From: Clostridium brassicae
GTDB taxonomy: Bacteria > Bacillota > Clostridia > Clostridiales > Clostridiaceae
Direction: 5' to 3'
Length of the DNA: 64,000 nt
NCBI RefSeq assembly: GCF_026738875.1
Contig: NZ_JAPQFJ010000004.1
Coordinates: 62,001 to 126,000 of the forward strand
The notes under the pieces are model-generated. The model saw nothing but the letters and a program-made list of their open reading frames with translations. It was not told where the DNA came from and did not search any database. A program made the position numbers and the translations under genes. Below are positions 16,608 to 24,301 of this stretch, one piece after another (the first letter of the stretch is position 1; each line of letters starts with the position of its first letter).

Positions 16608-18680
16608 TTATACAATCATAATTAAGAGACATGCTACAAGAACTCCTGCAAAAACAAATATTGAGTAAGTTACACTATTCATTTTTTCTCCTAGCTTATA
16701 AGCTTCTTTTCTAAGGTTCGTTGTAGAAGTATTTATTTTATTACTTATATCATTAGATTTGAGTACATTCTTCTCATCTATATTAGTAAGTTTTTTTATA
16801 TTTTTTTGAGTTGTATTTATACAAGTCATACTAGACTCAACCATTGTTTCTACCCATTGTTTCAATTGTACCTTAATGCCCTTTCCTCTCTTGATTTCCC
16901 TTAAAGTTAAAGCTTTGCATAATTTATTAAACGTATTTATTGAATATATAAGGCCTTTATCAATAATCTTTAATATAATAGAACAAACAATAAATATAAC
17001 TTTTCCTACTGGTGCATAGATGTTTTTTTCTAAACTAATCCAGTTTAAAGCATAATTTTCATAATACCAATGTTCTTCTTGTTTTTTCATTAAATAAGTT
17101 CTTATAAATAGGAAGTAAATACCCACTCCTATTAATATTATAAGAAATGCTGAAGCTATATGGGACGCTGAATAGAAATGAGGCTCCTTATAAACTTGAC
17201 TTGGGAAAACATCTATAGATTTATTAATAAGTTTAAAAATTTTATTTGGCATAATACCTATAAATATAGACACTACTGATAAAATAACCATAGGTACATA
17301 TATAATACCTTTAGATTTTATTTTTACTTGTTCAATAGCAGGATTGTTTTTCTCCACAAATACAGCTACAAATATTTTTAATAAATAAGCTACTGTAAAA
17401 GCACTACTTATTGTAAATATAATTTCAGCTACTGTAAACCACCATCCTCCATACATATGATGTGCTTCTGAAAGAGCAACATGTAAAAGAGTTTTTCCTG
17501 TATATCCATTAAAACCAGGCATTCCTATAATAGAAAACATTCCTATTAAAAATAATACTTTAAGCCTGTTTTTATTTCTTCCAAATCCACCTATTTCATT
17601 TATACTTAATTCATGTAATACAATATATATAAGCCCAGCTATCATAAATAAAAGCGATTTGAAAATTGCATGATTGATAACATAGTATAAACTTCCATAA
17701 ATAGCTATAGCACCATGTTCTTTAAGCATTCCCACAAGTCCAATACCAACGAGAATATATCCCATCTGACTCATACTACTATAAGCAAGAATTCTTTTAA
17801 TGTTTCTTTGAAACATAGCTAAAAATCCACCTATAAACATATTCAAAAATCCTATAACTAATATAATAGCAGATATAACAATGTCTCCAGCCATTATTAT
17901 ATTAACCATAATAATAATGCCAAAAATACCTGTTTTAACTAATATTCCAGACAATATAGCACTTGCCGGTGCAGGTGCAGCTGGGTGAGCTTTAGGCATC
18001 CATATATGAAGAGGAAACATTCCTGCTTTTACTCCAAAACCTATTATAATCAAAGCTGATATCACATACTTTACATTTCCTATATTAGAAACAGCAACAT
18101 TAAGCTGACTTATATCCAATGTTTTAGTGTAATCAAACAATAGGAACAATCCCATCAGAAGAATTAATCCTCCGCTAATTGCCATTACTATATAAATATT
18201 CCCTGCTTCATGAGAATACTCACTCTCATCGTGAATAATTAACGGATAAGAAGTTAATGACATTATTTCGAAAAAAGTAAATAAATTTAAAATATTTTCT
18301 GATACAAACAAGCCTATTGTACTTGCAAATGTTAGTATAAAGAAAAAATAGTACCTATTTCTATTCTTATAATTTATAAAATATTGTGTTGAATAAATTG
18401 TAACTAAAAACCATACAAAAGAAGTTATCCAAGCAAATATATATCTAAACATATTTAATTTTAAATGTAACCCTGTTCCCATTATATATGGTACAGATAG
18501 TTCTATTGATCCTGATTGTACAAATTTATATAAAAATGTTACCACTCCAAAAACTATACCTGTCATTATAATATTAAAAACATCCCTATACTTTTCATTT
18601 ATTCGTCCTAATCCGAGACCTATAAAAGCTCCTATCATAGGAAAAAGTATAATAAATAATAATAAATTTTCACTCTTCAT
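16608..18680 (-). CDS. NuoL/MrpA-like antiporter subunit
   Basis: Large (690-residue) proton-translocating subunit of the NuoL/M/N-MrpA/D family. About fourteen core helices include the conserved GFGVKAGMFPLHIWMPKAHP region (key Lys and His) and KRILAYSSMSQMGYI. After the core come an extra helix (about 505-525), a helix near 560-580, an amphipathic charged stretch (about 590-665) and a final helix (SVTYSIFVFAGVLVACLLI). This resembles NuoL/MrpA subunits with a lateral helix. The DUF4040 and MbhE parts that are fused to MrpA in bacilli are separate genes here. It is the last gene of the operon. Confidence 0.85.
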   Translation of the reverse strand: MKSENLLLFIILFPMIGAFIGLGLGRINEKYRDVFNIIMTGIVFGVVTFLYKFVQSGSIELSVPYIMGTGLHLKLNMFRYIFAWITSFVWFLVTIYSTQYFINYKNRNRYYFFFILTFASTIGLFVSENILNLFTFFEIMSLTSYPLIIHDESEYSHEAGNIYIVMAISGGLILLMGLFLLFDYTKTLDISQLNVAVSNIGNVKYVISALIIIGFGVKAGMFPLHIWMPKAHPAAPAPASAILSGILVKTGIFGIIIMVNIIMAGDIVISAIILVIGFLNMFIGGFLAMFQRNIKRILAYSSMSQMGYILVGIGLVGMLKEHGAIAIYGSLYYVINHAIFKSLLFMIAGLIYIVLHELSINEIGGFGRNKNRLKVLFLIGMFSIIGMPGFNGYTGKTLLHVALSEAHHMYGGWWFTVAEIIFTISSAFTVAYLLKIFVAVFVEKNNPAIEQVKIKSKGIIYVPMVILSVVSIFIGIMPNKIFKLINKSIDVFPSQVYKEPHFYSASHIASAFLIILIGVGIYFLFIRTYLMKKQEEHWYYENYALNWISLEKNIYAPVGKVIFIVCSIILKIIDKGLIYSINTFNKLCKALTLREIKRGKGIKVQLKQWVETMVESSMTCINTTQKNIKKLTNIDEKNVLKSNDISNKINTSTTNLRKEAYKLGEKMNSVTYSIFVFAGVLVACLLIMIV

Positions 18681-18696
18681 ATTTTATCCCTCCTTT

Positions 18697-20148
18697 TTAA
18701 ATCAACTCAGCTGCTATCTTTTGTATAAAAGTTACAACTGGATTTGGGAATAACCCTAATAACACGACTATCACTGTTATTGATACTATAGGCACCAACA
18801 TCTTCATAGGTGCTTCCTTTACCTCTATCACATCGTTATTTTCTTTTTTAAAAAAAGCTACAGTAACAATAGGTAAAAGATACAATGCTGTAAGAACTGC
18901 ACTGAAAAGTAGTATAGCTGCAAAATATATCTTTCCTTCTACGAGTCCACCTAAAGCCAAATACCACTTGCTCACAAACCCATTACTTGGAGGAATTCCT
19001 ATAAGAGAAATTGCTGCTATTGCAAAACATCCCATAGTAATAGGCATTTGTTTTCCTATACCCTTTATCTCACTAATTTCAGTCTTATGAGTCATATACA
19101 TTATTGTGCCAACACAAAAGAATAAAGTTATTTTTATAACAGCATGATTTATTAAATGAAGTAATCCACCCACCAAAGCATCTTCGTTTAAAAGTACAAT
19201 TCCCAATAATATATACCCTAGCTGACTGACAGTAGAATAAGCTAACCTTTTCTTTAGGTTCTGTTGATGAAGAGCTAGAAACGATCCCATTATAATAGTT
19301 ACTCCAATTAATACACTCATGTATATATGCCCTTTTGTTACTCTTATTACATCAGCCCCAACTATAAAATAACTCATTCTTATTAGCGCATAAGCTCCCG
19401 ACTTAACTACAGCAACCGCATGTAAAAGAGCACTTACAGGTGTGGGAGCTACCATAGCCTCTGGTAACCATGAGTGAAATGGAACTAAAGCAGCTTTGAC
19501 CCCAAACCCTAAAAATAAACTTACGTAAATTCCAAGAAATAACTTTGTATTTCCACCTGAAACTCCTGCTAATACTCCACCTGGAACAAAATTCAAGTTT
19601 TTTGTTATGCTAAAGCATAGAATCATTCCTAATAAAACTAATGTTGCTCCACCAAAAGAGTATATAAGATATTTTTTACCACTAGATAATGCTTGCTTTG
19701 TACCAGAATGAATTACTAATGGAAAAGTAGCTAAAGTCAGTAATTCATAGAAAATATATAATGTAATTAAGTTTCCTGAAAAAGCAATCCCCATTGTAAC
19801 TCCTAAAGTAGCTGTGAAAAATATAAAAAATCTATTTTCCTTTCCTTCATGCTTCATATATTCCATTGAATAAAAAGTAGTAAATATCCATAACACTGAT
19901 ACTAATATAGAAAAAAGAATTGATAATTTGTCTATTTTAAGATATATATCAAGAAAATCATTAAATTTAAACAAATGAAAACTACACTCACCTACATAGT
20001 AAAAAATAGAAAATAAAACAATACAATTAAAAATTACTCCAGCGCTTGCAAATATATTTCTTCCTCTTTCATCAAATTTAAAAATAGATATTAATATCGA
20101 TAAAACAAAAGGGAAAAAAACTGGGAGTAAAATCACAGCACTATTCAA
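18697..20148 (-). CDS. MrpD/NuoM-like antiporter subunit (second copy)
   Basis: The 483-residue protein is a multi-helix member of the proton-conducting Q/M family. Conserved elements are GFGVKAALVPFHSWLPEAM with its Lys and His, a Glu in the fifth helix (IFYELLTLATFPLV), and KRLAYSTVSQLGYI. The start is TTG 20148, 7 nt after AGGAGG. It lies 14 nt after the first MrpD homologue and is a distinct sequence, not a recent duplication, as the two differ throughout. Confidence 0.85.
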   Translation of the reverse strand: MNSAVILLPVFFPFVLSILISIFKFDERGRNIFASAGVIFNCIVLFSIFYYVGECSFHLFKFNDFLDIYLKIDKLSILFSILVSVLWIFTTFYSMEYMKHEGKENRFFIFFTATLGVTMGIAFSGNLITLYIFYELLTLATFPLVIHSGTKQALSSGKKYLIYSFGGATLVLLGMILCFSITKNLNFVPGGVLAGVSGGNTKLFLGIYVSLFLGFGVKAALVPFHSWLPEAMVAPTPVSALLHAVAVVKSGAYALIRMSYFIVGADVIRVTKGHIYMSVLIGVTIIMGSFLALHQQNLKKRLAYSTVSQLGYILLGIVLLNEDALVGGLLHLINHAVIKITLFFCVGTIMYMTHKTEISEIKGIGKQMPITMGCFAIAAISLIGIPPSNGFVSKWYLALGGLVEGKIYFAAILLFSAVLTALYLLPIVTVAFFKKENNDVIEVKEAPMKMLVPIVSITVIVVLLGLFPNPVVTFIQKIAAELI

Positions 20149-20162
20149 ATTAAATCCTCCTT

Positions 20163-21632
20163 TTATCCTATTCCAAGCTTAATAATATCTATTATATTTC
20201 TTGAAGCTATTCCTACTCCAATCATAGCTATAATTAACATCATTACTGGCAATAGTTCTTTTAGTGGCTTTCTTTTAGATTTATATACTTTACCCTTTAA
20301 ATTTTCTTCTCCAAAAAATCCGTTTATACTAATAGGAAAATAATATACTGCATTTAACAAACTACTTATTAATATAAAAATTATTAGCATTGGTTTACCT
20401 GCTCTTATACTTGACAAAGATAAATACCATTTGCTAACAAACCCAGGAAGTACAGGTATTCCTATCATGGATAAAGAACCTATAAAGAATAGTCCTAAGG
20501 TTAGAGGCATCTCTTTTCCAACACCTCTTAATTTGTCAATTTCTTTGTGTCCTGTTTTTTCAATTATTGCCCCTGCACATAAAAACAATGCTGATTTGGT
20601 TACTGCATGACCAATCATATGGAAAACAGCTAATGTAACTCCAAATTCAGTTCCTAATCCTATTCCAAAGAATATATATCCCATTTGAGCCACAGTTGAA
20701 TATGCTACTAATCTCTTTATATTCCTTTGGAATATAGCAAATACAGAACCGATAACCATTCCTGCAATACCTAAAATAAGTAATATATCCAAAACCATAT
20801 TTCCTGCTATAATCTCTAATCCAAACCCTCTATACAAAATTTTTATTAACAATATTGCAAAAGCTTTTAGTACAAGGGCTGAAAGAAGAGCACTTGATGA
20901 CGTAGGTGCACTTGAATGAGCATCTGGCAACCAATTATGAAGAGGAAACATGGCACTTTTAACACCCAATCCTATTGTAAATAATCCGATAGTTACAACA
21001 ATCGCCTTAGGGTAATTTGTATAATTATTTATCAAAACTTCGTGAATATAAGTTATATTTAATTGTCCTGTCATAGAATATAAAAATGCAATTCCCATAA
21101 GCACAAGACCGGAACCTAAACAGCTCATTATAAGGTATTTTAAAGTTGCCTTTATATTTTCCTTTTTATCTTTTATAACCACTATCCCACAAGAAGCTAA
21201 AGTTCCTATTTCGATAAAAACAAAGGCATTAAATATATCATTTGTGAATACAATTCCTAGTAAAGAACCTATAAGTATATTTACAAGCAAATAATATAAA
21301 GGAATTCTATTTTCATTTATATCTTTGTCTATACTATAAATGGAATACCAAATAACCATACTAGCCACAAAAGTAAACATTACCGCCATTATAGATTCTA
21401 TATTTCCTATATAAAATTCAATTCCAAAAGGTGCATCAAAGTGTCCTATGGAATAGCAATATTTTCCCCCAATTAATACTCCTCTAAGATTGGCTATAGA
21501 AAAAATTAATGATATAAACATTGATATAAGACTTATACCCTTTACAATATTTTTTTTATTTACTATAGGCATTATAAACGCTGTTATAAATAATATGAGC
21601 ACTATCATCAGCGGAAAACTTTTAATAATCAA
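20163..21632 (-). CDS. mrpD: MrpD/MbhH antiporter subunit
   Basis: The 489-residue ion-translocating subunit contains GLGVKSAMFPLHNWLPDAHS and KRLVAYSTVAQMGYIFFG, the signatures of MrpD/NuoM/NuoN, plus the Glu in AFVFIEIGTLASCGIV. It follows mrpC by 3 nt, as MrpD does in canonical operons, so it is taken as the true MrpD. The start is TTG 21632 with GGGAGATGG upstream. Expected to contribute one Na+ or H+ channel of the complex. Confidence 0.88.
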   Translation of the reverse strand: MIIKSFPLMIVLILFITAFIMPIVNKKNIVKGISLISMFISLIFSIANLRGVLIGGKYCYSIGHFDAPFGIEFYIGNIESIMAVMFTFVASMVIWYSIYSIDKDINENRIPLYYLLVNILIGSLLGIVFTNDIFNAFVFIEIGTLASCGIVVIKDKKENIKATLKYLIMSCLGSGLVLMGIAFLYSMTGQLNITYIHEVLINNYTNYPKAIVVTIGLFTIGLGVKSAMFPLHNWLPDAHSSAPTSSSALLSALVLKAFAILLIKILYRGFGLEIIAGNMVLDILLILGIAGMVIGSVFAIFQRNIKRLVAYSTVAQMGYIFFGIGLGTEFGVTLAVFHMIGHAVTKSALFLCAGAIIEKTGHKEIDKLRGVGKEMPLTLGLFFIGSLSMIGIPVLPGFVSKWYLSLSSIRAGKPMLIIFILISSLLNAVYYFPISINGFFGEENLKGKVYKSKRKPLKELLPVMMLIIAMIGVGIASRNIIDIIKLGIG

Positions 21633-21635
21633 AAT

Positions 21636-21998
21636 TTAACCATCTCCCTTTTTTAATATCTCATCTAATTCTATAGTTCCATAATTCTCATATATTTTAA
21701 TAGTTAATGCTAAAGCAAAGGCTGTGGTACTAACCCCTACAACTATACCGGTTAACATAAGTCCTGTTGGAATTGGATTTATATACGCATTAACTCCTTT
21801 ATAACTATTCACAATTATTGGTGCTTCCTTACCCTCTATGTATCCTTTTGCTATAAAGAATAAAAAAATTGCTGTATCCATAATATTCATACCTATTATT
21901 TTTTTAATTAAATTGTTATGGAGTAAAAGAATTGTAAAACCTACTCCAAACAAAATGATTGCTGCTGTCTCATAATAATTGTTTAATAAACCCTCCAT
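21636..21998 (-). CDS. mrpC: Mrp antiporter subunit C (NuoK-like)
   Basis: The 120-residue, three-helix protein is homologous to NuoK: FGVGFTILLLHNNLIKKIIGMNIMD, then NPIPTGLMLTGIVVGVSTTAFALALTIKIYE near the C-terminus. Directly abuts mrpB (stop and start adjacent). Acts with MrpD in the membrane complex. Confidence 0.9.
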   Translation of the reverse strand: MEGLLNNYYETAAIILFGVGFTILLLHNNLIKKIIGMNIMDTAIFLFFIAKGYIEGKEAPIIVNSYKGVNAYINPIPTGLMLTGIVVGVSTTAFALALTIKIYENYGTIELDEILKKGDG

Positions 21999-22418
21999 CT
22001 AAATTTCCCCTTCATCAAATAATGAATAAAAAAAGTACATTGATATAGCTACAATAATACCTACAAGTATATTTAAAGGTAATAAAAAACCTCCACTAAA
22101 AATATATCCTGGATCACCTAATGGTGGCTGTGGCAAATTAATGTGGCTACCTCCTGTTATAAAACTATATCCTTTTAATATTCCATATAAAAATACAGAA
22201 AAACATATTATATTCATTAAAGTTTTATATGCTAGCTTTTGTTTAGCTTGTTTTCCTCCATAAACTAATCTGTATAAAATAAGACTAGCGCCTATAATTG
22301 TTCCCCCAGCAAATCCTCCTCCTGGACTTAAATGCCCATGAAAAATAACGTATATACCAAAAATCTGTATAAAAGGGATTATTATTTTACTTATCTCTTT
22401 TAAAATTACATCTTTCAT
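21999..22418 (-). CDS. mrpB: Mrp antiporter subunit B (MnhB domain)
   Basis: The 139-residue protein carries the MnhB domain: IFGIYVIFHGHLSPGGGFAGG with the conserved H(G)HLSPGGGF motif, then four hydrophobic segments. GGAGGGG lies 5 nt before the ATG. It corresponds to MbhF in the archaeal membrane-bound hydrogenase module. Confidence 0.9.
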   Translation of the reverse strand: MKDVILKEISKIIIPFIQIFGIYVIFHGHLSPGGGFAGGTIIGASLILYRLVYGGKQAKQKLAYKTLMNIICFSVFLYGILKGYSFITGGSHINLPQPPLGDPGYIFSGGFLLPLNILVGIIVAISMYFFYSLFDEGEI

Positions 22419-22447
22419 AAGCCCCTCCTAACTAAAATTTTTTACAA

Positions 22448-22750
22448 TTATTCAATATAACTATTATCTTGATTTTCTTTCTTATCTTTTTTTAATAAAA
22501 TAATCACTATAACTGCTGCTATAAATAAAACACTGGCTTCTACAAAAGTATCGAAGGCACGATAATCTAATATAATTCCTGTTACTATATTAGTAGCTCC
22601 GGTATCTTTTACTGCATTTTCTATATAATATTTTGAAACTTCATTATTGGCTGGGTTGCTTTCGCTTCCAAACTTAGGCAACTCATTAACTCCCAATAAC
22701 AAAATACCAATTAAGCTTATAGAAAGTATACAAGCAAATATTTTCTTCAT
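22448..22750 (-). CDS. MbhE-like membrane subunit
   Basis: The 100-residue protein has an N-terminal helix (KKIFACILSISLIGILLLGV), an exposed segment, and a second helix (TFVEASVLFIAAVIVIILL) preceded by GIILDYRAFDTFVE. The DYRAFDT(L)xE pattern is characteristic of the C-terminal part of MrpA and of stand-alone MbhE. It overlaps the DUF4040 gene by 4 nt. Here it supplies the portion of MrpA that is split off. Confidence 0.82.
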   Translation of the reverse strand: MKKIFACILSISLIGILLLGVNELPKFGSESNPANNEVSKYYIENAVKDTGATNIVTGIILDYRAFDTFVEASVLFIAAVIVIILLKKDKKENQDNSYIE

Positions 22751-22986
22751 TTTTTCACTTCCTTAATTCTTTTTAATGTAAGCATAAATAAAAGGGTTGT
22801 AATCCCTGCTCCCACTGCTGCTTCTGTAATTGCCACATCTGGTGCATTAAGTTGTTCCCACAATATAGCCATTATCAAACTATAAATCATAAAAACAATA
22901 ATTGCAGATAACATGTTTTTCATGGCAGAAACAGCTACAGAAGACCCAATTAAAAAAATTAGCATTATAATACTAAACGTTTTCAA
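22747..22986 (-). CDS. DUF4040 (MbhD/MrpB-like) membrane subunit
   Basis: A small three-helix protein with the sequence LIMAILWEQLNAPDVAITEAAVGAG, typical of the DUF4040 part of MrpA and of MbhD; the acidic residues are thought to lie near an ion path. I take TTG 22986 as start (79 residues), 9 nt after AAGGTG; a GTG at 22998 would add four residues. It overlaps the end of mrpG. Confidence 0.85.
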   Translation of the reverse strand: MKTFSIIMLIFLIGSSVAVSAMKNMLSAIIVFMIYSLIMAILWEQLNAPDVAITEAAVGAGITTLLFMLTLKRIKEVKK

Positions 22987-23293
22987 TTTTATCCACACCT
23001 TCCTTATTTTTCACTTTCATCTCATTTCCATATTTTGCTTTTACTATCAAATGAGTTGCTGTAGGATTGGTAACCCATATAAAAACTATAATTAATAAAA
23101 GTTTTAAACTAACTATGTTAAAACCGTTATAAATCATTAGCGATATTAAACATAACACAGCTCCCAAAGTATCACACTTTGCAGCACCATGAGCTCTTGT
23201 ATACATATCAGGAAATCTTAAGACCCCTATAGTACCAACCATAAAGAAAAACAGTCCACTCATAAGTAATGCTCCCATAATAACTATCCTCAT
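22973..23293 (-). CDS. mrpG: Mrp antiporter subunit G
   Basis: The 106-residue protein has three helices and the family signature VLRFPDMYTRAHGAAKCDTLG. GGAGGGG stands 6 nt before the ATG, and the 3' end overlaps the DUF4040 gene. Corresponds to MbhC. Confidence 0.9.
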   Translation of the reverse strand: MRIVIMGALLMSGLFFFMVGTIGVLRFPDMYTRAHGAAKCDTLGAVLCLISLMIYNGFNIVSLKLLLIIVFIWVTNPTATHLIVKAKYGNEMKVKNKEGVDKIENV

Positions 23294-23305
23294 AAAAATC
23301 CCCTC

Positions 23306-23557
23306 CTATATCCTTACATTCTTTGCAATAACAACGGATGCAATAAAACTTGTTAAAGCATAAACTAAAGATACATCAATAAAGTATTTCTCTCTTATTA
23401 TGAAAGAAACTATTAAAATCAAGATTATTGTTTTAGTTCCTACAACATTTATTGCAACTAACCTATCTGCTGCACTAGGCCCTTTAACTATTCTAATCAT
23501 ACATAAAAAAATGGTCGCCGTTAAAAATAAAATTGCAAATACAAGTAGTTTATCCAT
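23306..23557 (-). CDS. mrpF: Mrp antiporter subunit F
   Basis: The 83-residue, three-helix protein contains MIRIVKGPSAADRLVAINVVG, the MrpF/MbhB hallmark. ATG 23557 is chosen since GAGGAG lies 8 nt upstream; a GTG at 23566 overlaps that site. It overlaps or abuts mrpE. Confidence 0.9.
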   Translation of the reverse strand: MDKLLVFAILFLTATIFLCMIRIVKGPSAADRLVAINVVGTKTIILILIVSFIIREKYFIDVSLVYALTSFIASVVIAKNVRI

Positions 23558-23562
23558 ATCTA

Positions 23563-24033
23563 TCACTCCTCTATTTTTAAAAGAATTTTTTCAAATTTAG
23601 AATTCACTATGCCTTCTATGTATTCTCTTTTAAGACAATGAATTTTTAACATATCATTTTCCATATCTACAGTTATAGTTCCAGGAGTTAAAGTAATAGA
23701 ATTTGCTAACACCGTTCTACAAAAATTAGATTTTAATTTTGTCTTAACCTCTAATATACTAGGCGAAATATCCATATTGGGACTTAATACAATCATTGCT
23801 ACATTTATATTAGCTATAATTACTTCTTTTACCAAAATAACTATATATTCAACCCAAAATCTTATATTTTTAAATAACAATTTCTCTTTTCTTGTAGCTT
23901 TATCGAAAAGCTTTTCATTTAAAATACTTACTAATATACTCACTACAATCCCTAAAATGAACACTTCTATATTAAATTTACCACATAGTATAATCCAAAA
24001 TATTAAGCATAATATTATAACTTCAAATGTCAT
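23563..24033 (-). CDS. mrpE: Mrp antiporter subunit E
   Basis: First gene of the antiporter operon (MbhA equivalent). The 156-residue protein has two N-terminal helices, the conserved KEVIIANINVAMIVLSP segment, and LANSITLTPGTITVDMENDMLKIHCL, the hallmark of MrpE. ATG 24033 follows AAAGGAGG by 8 nt. A sigma-54 promoter lies about 40-50 nt upstream of this start. Confidence 0.92.
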   Translation of the reverse strand: MTFEVIILCLIFWIILCGKFNIEVFILGIVVSILVSILNEKLFDKATRKEKLLFKNIRFWVEYIVILVKEVIIANINVAMIVLSPNMDISPSILEVKTKLKSNFCRTVLANSITLTPGTITVDMENDMLKIHCLKREYIEGIVNSKFEKILLKIEE

Positions 24034-24070
24034 TTTCAATACCTCCTTTTCTAGTTATGTTAATCTTATT

Positions 24071-24086
24071 AGCAAGATTCATACCA
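24071..24086 (-). promoter_or_regulatory. Sigma-54 promoter of the antiporter operon
   Basis: Minus strand reads TGGTATGAATCTTGCT: the -24 GG and -12 GC are separated by exactly 10 nt, and 11 of the conserved bases of TGGCACG-N4-TTGCW are kept. Transcription would start near 24060, giving a short leader before mrpE. Confidence 0.72.
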
Positions 24087-24172
24087 ACTTTTTTATAATT
24101 ATAATTACTATTTTCCATCCTCTTAAACCCTTGATTTACCCTGGTTTATTATAAAATTTATCTATAAACAAG

Positions 24173-24203
24173 AAAAAGGTTGAATAAAATATTCAACCTT
24201 TTT
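24173..24203 (-). terminator. Terminator of the sigma-54 activator gene
   Basis: GGTTGAATA/TATTCAACC with A5 and T5 flanks and a 3-nt loop. It insulates the activator transcript from the antiporter promoter. Confidence 0.85.
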
Positions 24204-24209
24204 AATAAT

Positions 24210-24288
24210 TGTTTCATTATGATACACTTGCGACATATTATTTCATTTTTTTTGTATCATAATGGCACATGAGTTTCATTATGATACA
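24210..24288. promoter_or_regulatory. Three upstream activator-like sites, TGTWTCA-N3-TGAWACA
   Basis: Copy 1 (24210-24226) TGTTTCA-TTA-TGATACA matches both arms. Copy 2 (24253-24269) TGTATCA-TAA-TGGCACA has two mismatches in the right arm. Copy 3 (24272-24288) AGTTTCA-TTA-TGATACA has one mismatch. They lie about 125-215 nt upstream of the sigma-54 promoter, the usual range for enhancer sites. Confidence 0.65.
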
Positions 24289-24301
24289 CTTTCTTTTTTC
24301 T

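Noticed and set aside
23777-24154. Plus-strand open frame of 125 codons across mrpE
   Set aside because: Antisense shadow of mrpE and its control region; low-complexity Ile/Thr-rich product and no ribosome site.
24263-24283. Plus-strand TGGCAC resembling a sigma-54 -24 element
   Set aside because: No GC at -12 (TTTCA follows), it points into the 3' end of the activator gene, and the bases belong to the second activator-like repeat.
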